From: Talinum fruticosum
Lineage: Eukaryota > Streptophyta > Magnoliopsida > Caryophyllales > Talinaceae
Assembly: GCA_021018815.1 (NCBI GenBank)
Contig: JAITYX010000008.1
Span: forward strand, 8,740,001-8,804,000
Length of the DNA stretch: 64,000 bases
Direction: 5' to 3'
Below are positions 12,819 through 24,868 of this stretch, in pieces. Each line of letters starts with the position of its first letter. The stretch's first letter is position 1. Position numbers and translations under genes: made by a program. Below the pieces are notes generated by a model. The model was not told the origin of the DNA and did no database searches. It saw only the letters and a program-made list of their open reading frames with translations.

Positions 12819-14398
12819 AATATTGGATTTTAAAATCCCGAACTTTGGGGTATTTTGATGGGAATATTTCGAAATGTTGATTGACATGACAAAGATCGCG
12901 AATTTAAACCCTATTTTTTTGGGTATCCCACCATCGAGTTACGGGTGAAAAGACTCGGTGGCGATATGACGTGGAGACGGAAGTTTGACCACTTTATTTT
13001 TTCAATTTACATGTCAACCAAATTTGACTAATTTTACCCATTTCTCCCTATCACTCTCTCTCCTCCTCTACCTCTCTTCATCTTCTTCCTCCACAAATGT
13101 CTCTGGCATTCTCTCTCCTGCAGGGCTCCATCTTCTTTGTCCATAACTCTCTTTCTCTCTCTCTCTTGTAACTTTTATGTGTATCTCTTACCATATCTCC
13201 CTCTCTCTCTCTCCCTCCTCCCTTATTCCCTCTAACTTTGAAGTCGCTTTCTTTGAAATCGATTGGGGTCTCAAGTTTCATTCCACAATCTTTTACTCTT
13301 CTTCAATTAACACTTGACACACTAATCTCATCATCCCAATATAAAATCAAACTTTTGTATCATCATTTTCTTCTCATTAAAGGACTCTAAAACTAGAGTA
13401 ACTTATTTTAAAAGGCAATTAAAGCAATATATATATATATATATATATATAATTGGGCCTTGTTCAAGCTCCCGAAAAAAATCAATTTGGGGCTTCAATC
13501 CAAGGTGAAACATCAACTCAAAAAAATAAAATAAAATCATGCCTTCAAAAATATGTTACTTGATTTGCTATTCATTTTCCGGGTTTTTAGAAAGCCAAAA
13601 ATGAGAAACAAAGAGAGAGGAACTATAATAAAAGCAAGCAACCTTGAGCACATTTTCAATCTCCTTTGAGATTACTCCAATCCTTAACCAATCTCCACTA
13701 TACCTAACCAAAAATAAAAAATAACAAATCGCAAAATCGAGTTAAATGCAAAATTAATTTCGAAAATTTACTCGTGCTACTACTTCATAAGAATTTAATT
13801 TATGAGAACTACTTTGTTTCGATTCAAATTGACCGATCAATAAGAAAAAAATGCAAAATATTGTAATGGAGATTATTGATTGTACCATACATCGACGAAA
13901 CCTAATCCCCGAATTGCAATGGCGGATTAAGCTAAAATCTTGTTGGAAACCTTCAATTGGAAGTGGGGTTTTTCGTAATTTCTAAATTTTGGGAAAAATC
14001 TTTTTTTTTGGCCAAAATAATCGTGGTTTCAGAAATAGGATAGAGGATTCATAGAGAGAGAAACAAGATCTAGAGGACGAGAGTAAAGTGAGAGAAAAGG
14101 AAATAGTTTGAGAATGGCCATGAAAGATTCGGATGAAAGAGAATACCCAAATGAGAGAGAGACTTAGACCAGAGAGAGTTAAGTGAGAGAGAAAAAGTAG
14201 TCAAATTATTTATAAAAAAAAGCCACGTACACTACTTCCACTCGTCACGTCATATCGCCACCGAGTCTTTTCACCCATAACTCGGTGGTGGGATACCCAA
14301 AAAATTAGGGTTTAAATTCGGAATGTTGCCATGCCAATCAACATTTCGGTATAATCCCATCAAAAACCCCAAAGTTTAGGATTTTAAAATCTAATATT
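12819..14398. mobile_element. Non-autonomous Mutator-like element with ~155-bp inverted ends
   Basis: The left arm (about 12819-12974) and the inverted right arm (about 14245-14398) align along their whole length with scattered substitutions. Shared blocks include GATTTTAAAATCC, GAAATGTTGATTG, TTTAAACCCTA, GGGTATCCCACC and AAAAGACTCGGTGGCGATAT. Long inverted ends around about 1.27 kb of unrelated interior fit a Mutator-like element. No transposase was seen. The interior holds CT-rich, leader-like stretches on both flanks and an (AT)n tract at about 13426-13452. A 9-bp target duplication could not be identified with confidence. Confidence 0.8.
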
Positions 14399-14792
14399 CC
14401 ATTTGTAATTGACATGAAATATGATAAGTTGTTCCTTATTAGATGAACAGACACGCGAGTTATTTGGATGTCATTTGACGATCTCCGAGTCTTTGCTCGA
14501 GCTCGAGTTGAACTGAGGCATTATGGATATTAGGCGTATGTCCTTTACGAAGGTGGAACGGCATTTGTTAGTAAAACACACTACTATTGTAATGGCGAGG
14601 CCCATTTTCCAAAGGAAAAAGAATAAATAAAAGCCCAAAAAATGGCAAGCATAAGAGTATGGCATAATTTTGTCACTGAACCAATTAGTCAGGGTAGGTT
14701 GGGACCGACCCAATTCAGCTTGGCTCATAAAAGCAGGAACACCCTTGATCCGGCCCAACCTAGTGGCTATGTCTAATTCTAATTCTAAGGAG

Positions 14793-15273
14793 TATGGGTG
14801 TATTCGAGTCGAGTCGAATCGAACTTGTCGGACTTAAAATTTGTCTCGTGAGTATCGTTTGCAGCTCAAGCTCCGCGACCTGGCAAAATCAAGCTTGAGC
14901 TCGACTTGCCAAAAACTCGAGCCTAAGCTCGGCTCATGAGAAGCTCAAATTTGAGCTCGACTCGTCCTTGTCTCGTTAGTTCACTATGCTTCTTTAAAAT
15001 TCTTGTTTTTAGTTTCAAAGTCACACTTTGTATACTCACTATAAAAATGTGAATTTGAACTTAATTAAGACTCGTTTGCTTGGCTCGTTCGTTCATTCGT
15101 CTCGTTTGTAATTGGCTTGTATAGGCTCGATGAGCTTACGAGTTCCAAAATTGCAAGCTTGAGTTGGGTTCGGATAATATCCAGGTTCAGCTCGACTCAG
15201 CTCAGGCTTGTTGCGAGCTCGGTTTGGCAAACCTTTATGCAAATCGGCTCACGAGGGCTAGGCTACACCCCTA
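14793..15273. mobile_element. hAT-type MITE, 481 bp, with 8-bp target duplication
   Basis: The element begins TATGGGTGTA and ends TACACCCCTA, which are imperfect inverted ends. The flanks are CTAAGGAG (14785-14792) and CTAAGGGG (15274-15281), an 8-bp target duplication with one mismatch, the size expected for hAT transposons. The interior is built from short GAGCTCGA/CTCGAGCC-like repeats and codes for nothing recognisable. Confidence 0.82.
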
Positions 15274-15479
15274 CTAAGGGGCATTTTGGTCCATTTGCAC
15301 GATCCAATAAAAGAATTTTAACCGAATTGGAAAATCCACCACGTTCATATAATAGGTACGCGCATGAAAATTTTTAAAAAATCAGGTTGGACTGGGTGGG
15401 AAAAAAAGGGTTCCAGGTGAATCGGCCCACAACGGAAATTAGCACCCAACTTTAGACAAAAAAAAATCGTAATCCCAGA

Positions 15480-15650
15480 AGCACTCTCTCCTCTCTCCTC
15501 TCTCCTCCCGTTGCTCTCGCTCAGTCTCTCTCTCTCTCGGACACTAACTAGTCGTTCACTATCACGCTCAGACAATCGGCAGCCCAACACCCAAGGATTT
15601 TCGTTCTCCATCCAACTCGATTTCGCCCTTCCGATCGAATCATTATCAGG
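15480..15650 (+). promoter_or_regulatory. CT-rich, leader-like exon candidate (distal)
   Basis: This GC- and CT-richer block ends in TCATTATCAG followed by GTTCATCTG, a plausible splice donor. It resembles a plant 5' untranslated exon and could be an alternative first exon of the tubulin cofactor gene downstream. No coding assignment is made. Confidence 0.3.
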
Positions 15651-15764
15651 TTCATCTGTCTCTCCTTCATTTTTTGTTGATGATGATGTTCTTGCAGTTG
15701 TTTATGTGATCATGAATTCTTGCCTTTTGCTTTTGAGGTTTGAGGATCAAATGAACAAAGAGTA

Positions 15765-17010
15765 TTCACTGTATTCATGTCTGATTGTTTGATTTATTTA
15801 GGTTATTCATTATTTCCCGGATAAGTACCAAAATATATGTAAATGTGGGTATTATTTTTCACATCATATTCAAACAGAACAAATCGGTAAATACTAAAAA
15901 AATTTGATGGGTATTAACTCAAATATAAGTTGACTTAAAGCTAGTCGATTCAACCCAAATTTAAGCTCGACCCAACTCAAAATTCAACCAAATTATAATA
16001 ATTTGAATATAATCTGAATCCAACTAAAACAAACTGAAAACGATCCACATAGCCCAATTCCCAGGTCTAGTCTCACTCAGACTCTCGTCTCTCGCTCAAT
16101 CAGTAAACGCTCTCTCTTCAAAAAAAAAAAAACAAAACAAAAATCAGTGACGCTCAATCTGTCGCTCTCTCAGAGTCTCTGTCCCTCCCCACAGTTTCAC
16201 CCACACCCACCACCACGACTCTCGCTCCTCTCACTCCCGCCGACGCCGTCCTACCCACCGACTGTCGAGCCACTTCTCCCCGGCGCCGCCCTACCCACAC
16301 CGCCGAGTCGAAGGCGCCCAGGCGCTGCCCACCTCGCTCGCTCTAACTCCCTCTCTTAGTCGCCCACCGCCACGCCGCGCTTCACGTGCGGCCCAGCCTA
16401 CTGCCGCCGCCGCTTCCGGTTCCTGCAGACGCCGTCCCACGCCAGCCTACCCTACCCTTCCGTTCCTTCATTCATTCTCAAATCTCAAGGTTAGGGTTGA
16501 AATTCTTTTAAAATTTTTTCCTATTATTGTTAGAATTCTGAATGCATTATTAATGTTGATTTGTAATATTGATTGTTTATATTGCTTGCTTGTATTCTAA
16601 TATTGATTGTTGATATTATTTGTGATTTGAGCGAATATTTGTGAATTGTGTTGTGAAATTTGTTTATTTGAGGGGTTATGTGATTTGTGCTCAATTGTTA
16701 ATTTTTGTAAACTAAATGTTATTTCAAATTTATTTGTTGGCCAATAAATGAATGAAATATTTTTTTCAGTTTTTATGGATCAATTTTTAATGTATGTTTT
16801 TGGTGTCATTTGTAAGGGACACCCATAGTTGAAAGTCCTAGCTCTGGCATTGACTGTATATCAGTGTATTCATGCGTGATTGTTTGATTTAGGTTGCTTA
16901 TTATTACCCGAATAAATACCCAAATATATGTGGGTATTATTTTTCGTATCACATTCAAACCTAATAAACCCGTAAACACAAAAAAACCCGATGGGTATAG
17001 TAGGGTATAG
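15765..17010. repeat. Direct repeat pair (~150 bp each) at about 15765-15920 and 16855-17010
   Basis: Both copies share, in order, GTATTCATG, TGATTGTTTGATTTA, CAAATATATG, GTGGGTATTATTTTTC and GATGGGTAT with point differences and small indels. The second copy continues into GGGTATGGG-type sequence ending near 17101 (CATTTCCATCCCTA), and sequence beyond the first copy ends in CCCAGGTCTA near 16065. Both ends look like those of hAT-type MITEs, but the boundaries are not certain. Confidence 0.65.
16060..16500 (+). promoter_or_regulatory. GC-rich, CT-rich leader-like block (middle)
   Basis: Positions about 16190-16460 are strikingly CG-rich compared with their surroundings. The block ends AATCTCAAG followed by GTTAGGGTT, a possible donor site. 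A 70-residue open frame (16147-16359) is Pro/Ser-rich and looks like chance coding of CT-rich DNA. It may be a CpG-rich promoter or first exon of the downstream gene. Confidence 0.35.
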
Positions 17011-17723
17011 GTTTTCAAAATGCGATGCGTGTATGGGTATGGTATAAAAATGGGTATGTGTGCGGATACAACTTCAAAGCTCGTCCCATTTCCATCCCTA
17101 CTATCCATCTTCCCTCTCACTCCTCAGAAGACCAGATCAAGCTGGTGGCCGTGATCTTCAGGTTTCTCCCTCCCTGATACATGTAGAATTGAGCATATAA
17201 CTTTTGTTTCCTCCCTCTGATTCTTTTGTCTAGGGTTTGATCATTCTCAATTGTTGGCTCTAGAAACTTGAAGAATGTGTTGAAATGTGTGGAATATGTC
17301 AGTTAAGTCTTGCTATTCACCAATTTGAAGGGGAGGGATTATTTTGTTGAGTTATGAGGCAGTGGGATGCAGTATTTTTAGGCATCTATGTATAATTTAG
17401 GTGGAAACAATCTGATTTCTCTTAAACTTAATGGCAATCTAAGCCAATAGATGAGTTGATGTTGGTGCAAATTGGCATAATACCACCTAATTGCTTTACC
17501 GTAATACATATTTTGGAGCGAGATGAGCAGAAATCCTGATTTTCTTTAAAAAGTGGTGGGCGGGTTTTAGCGAATTGAATATTTCGATTATAGGAAAAGA
17601 GATGGAATTTGTTTTTCCTCTCGTTGAATCTTTGTTTCTGCGTTTGTTATCTATGTTATGTTGAGTCTCTTACTATTGCTAAGAATGACCCCTTTTTTCC
17701 CCTGTCAATTATGATGGGTTAGA

Positions 17724-20049
17724 ATGGCAACATTAAGGAACTTGAAGATAAAGACCGGCACATGCAAACGCATTGTCAAAGAGCTACACTCCTACGAGAA
17801 AGAGGTTGAAAGAGAAGCTGCTAAAACTGCTGATATGAAGGAGAAAGGTGCTGATCCGTATGATCTAAAGCAACAGGTACATTCTTGTGTCAATTGCCTC
17901 GTATCACAAATTGAGGTTGGAGAGAATATGTGTAATAGTGTACTGAAATGATTGGGAGTTGGACCCTACTCGTTTTTGTTATATTTTCTGCTTCTATGGT
18001 TTTCTGCTGATCCATAGATCATTTGATAATTTGTTGATTGAGCTTTACACAAACGAGTTTCAGTTATGATTTCACCCATTATTATATATGAACACCATCG
18101 GAGTGCCATTTGCCTTGGTTTCTAATAAGAAATAGGACTTTGATTTTTTTTTTTTTAACAAAAGGAAAAGGTGGACACAGTGAGGATTTCAACTGAAGTT
18201 ATTTTGACCATGTTCTTGATCTTTTCTCTCCTGGATGCTGTAATAATGTAGTCTTCGAGGACTAATGGTGTATTTTACATCCTTTCTTATCTCTGTTGTC
18301 TGGGACTCACTTTAGCTTGTAAATGTTATCCTCTGTGTTTCAGTGTCTTAGCATTCATGACCTGTGATTTTATCCGTCCTGTTTAATTTATCAAGTATGT
18401 TTATTGAATTTTATTGATTGAAATGCCGCCCAAAGCAATACCCTGGGGTGCGCAGCCTTTCCCCTACAATTGAATTGTAGCGATGTTTCTTATGATGAGG
18501 AACCTAGTTTTGGTGAATATTGTTTATTGGTCTTTGCTGGATGGACTATGTTTTTGGTATACTGTTTTATCTACGACTCTTTTACCATTTAGATGAAATA
18601 TGTAGTAATTGGAAAGCTGTACTGCCTTCCAACCTATTTAAAGGAGATCTGTTTGCACTTTAGCCTGCTCTCTAATTGAATTCTATCTATCTGCGGTATG
18701 ATTGATAAACAAGTATCCTGTAGTGGTTCTGAGAATTTCATTTTTCTTTATTTTTTTTGTCTTTTCGCTTTCTTCTTTCTTTTAACAAGGAACAATTTTC
18801 TGAACTTGCTGATCCCAAAAATTTGATTTATTCTATACTTCTCAGGAGAATGTTCTAGCTGAATCGAGAATGATGGTTCCTGATTGTCGTAAGCGCCTGG
18901 AATCTGCACTGGCTGACCTAAAGGCAACACTGGTATGGTGTTGAGCTATGTTCTCTATATTGAATGTCATCTGTTGATATAAAATTTATGACTGGCCAGA
19001 TCGCAATATACACCCACCCTCCTCTTCTGGGTTTACTGTGGGATTCCTACCATAATGACTAAAGGGAAGCATTTTGGTGTGAGGAAGATGTCAACCTGTG
19101 TACATGATCAATTGAAAGTTACACTTGGTATTTGACTTTTACTTTTCTTACCCACAAATAAACTTGCAGGATGTAACTGGTGAGAGATTCACAAATGGAA
19201 ACTAGCACAATGAGTCAAAAAGAACCCTTGAAATGGATTTGTTGCCGATAGTTTTAACATGTTTAACTGATGGGTAATAATCTTTTGGTTGTACTATTAA
19301 CAAAGATTCTCAGCTTATCAAAATATAAACAAATGTTGAATGCACAACATCTTCCAGATACTGCCCCTGTGAGTGATCCTAGAAACTGGGGAACAGGGTG
19401 GAAATTTCAAAGACAACTAAAAATGGATCCTGCTTCAGACCTTTTGTTACTTCTATGCACAAAATGATGAACTAGGACATGGTGGTGCCTTTGTATAGTT
19501 CGGCAGCAGTTGATTAGTGACCTAGCCCTAATATTTCCAAATGCCTGGAATTTGGTTTCTAGTGTTAGTTTTTGATTGAAGACTGACTATTGAGAAATGA
19601 TTTGGACATATTATATAGTGGTCTTAACAAAAACTGAGCCTTTTGTCTTGTTCAGCTTAGACTTCATATCTAGTCTAACCCCCCTCTGAACAAAAAAGGA
19701 CATGCATTTGGCAGGAGACTCATGGGAGGCGCAAGGGTAATGGTATGATCTAGTGTGTTGTCTGCTTTTCGTGCTTTTCAAATCTTTGCAATATTCATGA
19801 TGGTAATCAGATAATTGGAAATTTACTTCTAATGGCTTTATTCAATTTTGCTTCACAATATATATTTTGAGTCCTGTTGAATTAAAATTTTTGGATCGGG
19901 TTTACTTTTCCTATTAACATCATTTTCCTTTTCCATCAACCTAATTTCAGGCAGAATTGGAAGAGTTGAACGAACAAGGGCCAGAAATTGAGGAAGCTCG
20001 AAGCACCATTGCTGATGTTGAGAAATTGTTTCAAAGTGGGGATGCATGA
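17724..20049 (+). CDS. TFCA: Tubulin-folding cofactor A (TBCA/KIESEL type), 3 coding exons
   Basis: Cofactor A is a small cytosolic chaperone that captures quasi-native beta-tubulin after the CCT chaperonin and feeds it to the tubulin heterodimer assembly pathway. Exons: 17724-17876, 18846-18932, 19951-20049, with GT..AG junctions and all introns in phase 0. The product has 112 residues, close to the family's usual size. The sequence starts MATLRNLKIKTGTCKRIVKE, contains KELHSYEKEVEREA and ends in VEKLFQSGDA; it is highly charged and helical, as expected for the three-helix bundle. A leader exon ending GATCTTCAG near 17160, joined to an acceptor GGGTTAG just before the ATG (17722), is likely but inferred. 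The frame is intact. Confidence 0.93.
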
Positions 20050-21295
20050 TATTAGAATCTCAACTTTTTGTAAGATTGCTATGCATCCTGAAAGAAGCCA
20101 TGCCAAGTTTTGCGGTCAAATTTAAATTCCAGCTGATGTATCATTTGCAGAAATGCTAAATTTTCATATGGTTTTCCTCTTAGGCCTTTACAGTTCATTT
20201 GGGATTCAGAGAACTAACTGCTGTTACATTTTTGTATTTGAGCTTCCTATGTGCTTACATTTGATAAGACATATCATGCGTGTTTGGATATTGTAAGATT
20301 CATATATTCTCTGTGAGGGTTATGGCGTTACGCAGTATGCACATATATCGATCGCAAAGTTCTGTTCAATCTGATTGTTCGAATGTGTGGGGCCTTGTAT
20401 CGACGAACTAGTTTTATGAATTTTTAAAAATCTGATTTCTCAATTCATACATAGATTTATCTTTTGCACCCAGCTTTGGATTCAAATCCGTTTTCAAGGT
20501 TGCTTGACCTTAAATACACTCAGCTTCAAGAAGGTTCGTTCGAATTATCCTATTTGTTATAGAACTGGTACTGTCTGCAATACCTCCAAGTTAATATATG
20601 TCTGCAATACGTCTTTATACTTCTTACCACTAAAAGAACACGGCTTAGATGCCATACCAAGTATTTCATCGTTGGTCCAAAGAGTATCCTAACGTAAAAT
20701 TATAGTCACTATTGTGAGTGTGAGCTAGTAGAAAATACCATGAATATGGGAGATAAACCTCTAATAACGGGTTTAAGGGTTCCCCCTCCCCTCCCTCTTA
20801 ATACTAGTGTTTCAACGCATAGCAATCTTATAGTAGTTTTTTGCTGGACATTGAAGTAGTTAGGTATGTAACACAGTTACTTACACATAAATACCATAAC
20901 TTGTAAAAGGCCTAAGTTTGGCTGGCTAAATACGTCTAAACGTAGCAAATAAGTTGACAATATATCATTTACTCACATTGACCTTTGCGTCTTCCTTTAA
21001 AAATTAGGAAAGGTTTAGGAAGAAGAAAAGGAGTTTAAAAGACATGTTCACAAGAATAGGATTTTCCTTGAAGTTGCTAAAACATATCATAACAGACAAT
21101 CCATACCCAACAAACTCACAGAAGTACAGAAAGAAAGCATACTATGTGTAACCAAACCATAAGAATATGTACAAGTCACTCCATCCGTATATTCAATTGC
21201 AAATATTCTACCTTGTTATTTCATGAAATTATGTTCTCTCTACTAAGAAAGCAATGACGATGATGGTAGACTCATTATGCTACTGCTGCAGAGGA
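20050..21295. other. Convergent 3' region between cofactor A and the DUF1218 gene
   Basis: This stretch should contain the 3' untranslated regions of both neighbouring genes. Small open frames (for example 20504-20692) have no recognisable motif. No gene or clear repeat was seen. Confidence 0.5.
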
Positions 21296-22965
21296 CTACC
21301 GGGTCCCCGAAGCAAGAGGGTCAAAGTCAACACTGATAACCTGGGTGCGGTCCCCCTTCTGTGACTCCTCAATCTCTTCGAAGTAGTCCTCCCGGGCATT
21401 GTCGGTTAGCATGAGGCAAATCAACCAGAAGAGGCACGAGTCAAGGGACACAAAGGCACCGCCTCCAATGAGCCCAGTCTTGGCAGTGGGGCAGGTGTAG
21501 TTCTTGGTGTAATGGACATTGCGGCTTAAATGGAGCTGCTCGGTGATGGTTGGCCATAAGAGCAGTGCAGCAGCAAGTCCAGCAGTCAACCTGGTCCAAT
21601 GCAAAATACCATTCTCTACATGTCATTTCTTGTTGATGATGGGAGCATGATGGAAAATGTTTCTCGTGAAAAATCATTTGGGATTTTGAGACAAATGCAT
21701 GTTGAACAGAGTTTTCTATTGTTTGGCTATTAGAAAAATAATCCTCCGAGAAATAAAAATTCCACCCAGCCATTCTACAGTAAGCCAGAGGGAGACAGAA
21801 TTGGTAATGCTATGATTAGGTGGAAAATAAACTCAAATCCATAGAAGAAAATCCGACTTACAAACATTAATTTTCACCCATAAAAGCTCCCTCCTATAAT
21901 TATTAGTCAGGTATGGGAAAAGAGAGAGAGAGAGAACCAGTTTTGTAACAAAAGCATTTTCAACAAACCAAATGCCCAGCAAGCTTGGTCCGTAAACTAA
22001 GGAAAGAGTTCATGTGCTCCATTGACTTCAGAGATTCATAATAGAAGAGATGAGGAAAGATAAGACAGATATAAATGCTTACCAAGCAATGTTGAAAAAC
22101 ACGAGCATGGTTTTACTACGGAACAGGGCAGAGTATGGAATGGCCTTCTTGTTGTATGGGTAAGAGATTGACATGTACCCAACAACTGTAGATGCTATCA
22201 GAAATGCCGCAGATATGTATCCCAAAGCCACAGTTGGATCTGAGGGATACTTGCAGATTATGACATCCTTCCCCTGTATAGGTGTTCCAGCGGCAGGCTG
22301 CACAATACAGGACAGAAGGTTGAGATCGGGTATAATCAGTGCTGTGAAAAACTAGGAAAAATGAGACAAAGTAAAGAAAAGAAAGCTCATACATAAAAGA
22401 GGGGCAAAATGAACCAAAAAGTGAACATGGATCAGTGTCCTCTTTTGAACTCCGTAAAATTTCATACACATCAATTAACTTTTATAGGCACCCCCTTTAT
22501 GAATCTTATGAATTTTTATATGTAATTTCAAACTTTTTCCATGAGTACAGGGTGCACAGTACACCTGTTGTCTCAAGGTTCATCTGCCACTGCAACTTTT
22601 AATTGAGAATTGAAATCATCCTCACATGTGAGAATGTAAAATCATCGATGTCATGCCCTCTAATACTATGCTTCTTTGGAACATATGTTGGTGAAAAGTA
22701 GCAGGCTGCCATCAGACTGATATGCCATGTAACCATCTTTAGTGTTCTCCTCTAAGAGAAATATAAGTGCAAGATTGTGGAGGGGATGTCTACGAGACTC
22801 TTCAAATTTCAATGAGACTTTCGAAGTTTCTTAAATATCAGGCAAATGGCTAAATATACTACAAAATAAATATACCTTCTTGTTTTCAGCAATCACACCA
22901 CATATGAAGGAGATAGCACCAAACAAGGAAGTCAGCAAAGCCATCTGTTTCATACTTAACCCCAT
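21296..22965 (-). CDS. DUF1218 four-helix membrane protein, 3 coding exons
   Basis: Exons on the minus strand: 22965-22876, 22297-22083 and 21590-21296. All junctions are GT..AG and the phases close to 199 residues. Four hydrophobic segments are visible at about 8-26, 48-70, 86-113 and 139-160. Diagnostic stretches include FICGVIAENKK, DVIICKYPSDPTVALGYISA, SALFRSKTMLVFFNIAWLTA and CPTAKTGLIGGGAF, placing it in the plant-specific DUF1218 family. Some members affect lignin deposition or vein patterning, but the role of this one is not known from sequence. The start at 22965 is chosen as the first ATG after a plausible acceptor; an internal ATG at 22953 would remove only four residues. An upstream untranslated exon, probably around 24180-24260, is likely. 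Confidence 0.86.
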
Positions 22966-23340
22966 CCTTCCAACTGAAATACCCCTGATTGCAGACTGCA
23001 AATAGCACACTTTAATTTGTTTACACAAAAGTACTTGCATATCTAAAATATGGAGGATGTCACAAAAGAACATAAGAGAACAAAGCATTTTCAAGTATCA
23101 CATACTATCACTTTATGTTTCCTGCTGTAATTCAAATATCCAATTCCCCTTCATCTCATCATCAGATCTTATAATGTACCCAGAAACTACTTGCTAACAG
23201 TTGACAGCCAACTTAATGCCACTTTTTTCCCACTTATACAGGAGTTCCTTGATAAGAGGACGGGTGGAGTAACTCCTCTATCTCCATTGAGAAAACAAAA
23301 GCAAGCATCTCACAAAAGCCACCACCATCTGAGGGTTACA

Positions 23341-23735
23341 GTTTTTGAGGTGTGACTAACACGTTGACTTCAGTAGCCACCGAGGTTCCTCTATTCGACT
23401 GGATTGTGATTTGATTGAGGTTCGTGCAAACGGAAGGGTACGAGAAAGGATATGAACACAATACTTTGGACTTGCAGATTCCCGACTCAATATTCGTGGA
23501 ACATTCCTCGACAAACCGGCTTCCACAATACTTGGGATTGCGGAAGCGAAAAGTTTAGTTCGCCCACGAATGTTACACGAATGTCGAGTTGGGAATCCGC
23601 CTTTCTCGTAGCATTCCGTTAGCATGAATGCCAATCAAATCACGACTTTGGACGAACCCCAATAAAATTACAAACCCAGTCGAATAGAGGAACTGATGGC
23701 TACTAGAGTCACCATGTTAGTCATACCTCAAAAAC
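23341..23735. mobile_element. Long foldback (imperfect inverted repeat, ~395 bp)
   Basis: The left half beginning GTTTTTGAGGTGTGACTAAC pairs with the reverse complement of the right half ending GTTAGTCATACCTCAAAAAC. Further matched blocks inside include AGTAGCCA, TTCCTCTATTCGACTGG, GTGATTTGATTG, TACGAGAAAGG, GATTCCC and AACATTC. The arms are almost 190 bp each with a very short loop, so a transcript would fold into a long hairpin. It could be a foldback MITE or a small-RNA precursor. No target duplication was found. Confidence 0.75.
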
Positions 23736-23768
23736 CCGTGGTTTTTATGAGAGAGAACTATTTGTTAG

Positions 23769-23891
23769 ACATCAGAGAAGGGAAGCAACTGATGCACCTG
23801 ATGTTTACTCTTATAATTATATGCATTATTAGAGATCAGAGAAGGGAAACAACTGATGTAACTGATGTTTACGCTGCTAATTATATGCATT
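23769..23891. repeat. Tandem duplication, two ~62-bp units
   Basis: Unit 1 (about 23769-23830) and unit 2 (about 23832-23891) share ATCAGAGAAGGGAA, CAACTGATG, CTGATGTTTAC and AATTATATGCATT with a few substitutions. It is adjacent to the foldback. Confidence 0.85.
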
Positions 23892-24667
23892 GAGGGGTTG
23901 AAGGTCCCCTTATCCAGGAACTCCAAAATTATGCATTAAGTTGGCTGTTAGTTGACCTCGGTCAACACTAAGGTGAGAGAATCAAACAACAAAATTTCAA
24001 AGGCTCCTGCTATGAAGATTTTTTAACTTTTACACACAACAATATCAAAAATTGAAACCCAGAAAGACAATCCAACGGAATAAAGAATCAAAGTGCAAAC
24101 AAATCAACCCATCATATCATAGAAGCAAAATCACGAAAAAAAAAAAGATCAGAGAAATAAATCATCCCAGAACCAAGATTCGCTCGGAAAATCTGACCTC
24201 TTTGTCTCTCTTTTTCTGCTGTGCTTTCTCTCTCCTCGGGGTGAAGAAGCCTCCTGCTATGAAGAGTCTGACCCAGGCAGGATATAAGACTTAAGAGTCC
24301 TGATTTAGGCAAAATTGGAAAATCCCAAGAAAGTAAATTGGGATAGAATCACGGTTGCAAAAAATGGGGAATCTGGGATAAAATATTGGCAAGATTCAGA
24401 ATTTGAGTGTCAAAAACAGATGAGAATTATTGATGAGTGAATTTATGGCAAGGAAAATTGACAATTCTTCATGGGCTGTCACCACTAATCTCTCCAGCTG
24501 TGAGCCCCCGTATCTTGGGATATTAATCATTTGACTTTCCCTATCCATATCTCTCTATTTTCTCAACCTTTTTTTTTTGGATTTAATCTATTTTCCCTTC
24601 CTTTTTTTGTATGAAAATATTTTCCCTACATACCGTGGGGGTTACTTTTACTTCTGTAATTTTTGTA

Positions 24668-24868
24668 GTCCCTCCGTCCTAAAACAAAAAATTATATAAT
24701 AGAAAAAAATTACAAAAATAAATTATAATAAAAGTATTTTTAAAAGCATTTCATTGATGATTATTCATATTGTAAATTAATATATGTTTTGATTAAATAT
24801 TAATCAATTTGTAAAGTTTAAACTCAAAAGTAAAAAAACAAGTAGTTTTTTTTTTTGGGACGGGAGAG
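24668..24868. mobile_element. Stowaway-type MITE
   Basis: The left end begins GTCCCTCCGTCCTAAAAC and the right end is GGGACGGGAGAG, imperfect inverted ends of the CTCCCTCCGTCC type. The element is flanked by TA on both sides (24666-24667 and 24869-24870). The AT-rich interior has no coding capacity. This fits the Tc1/mariner-derived Stowaway family. Confidence 0.8.

Noticed and set aside
16147..16359. 70-residue Pro/Ser-rich frame in the GC-rich block
   Set aside because: Its composition follows the CT- and CG-rich DNA; no homologue is recognised and a leader or promoter explains it better.
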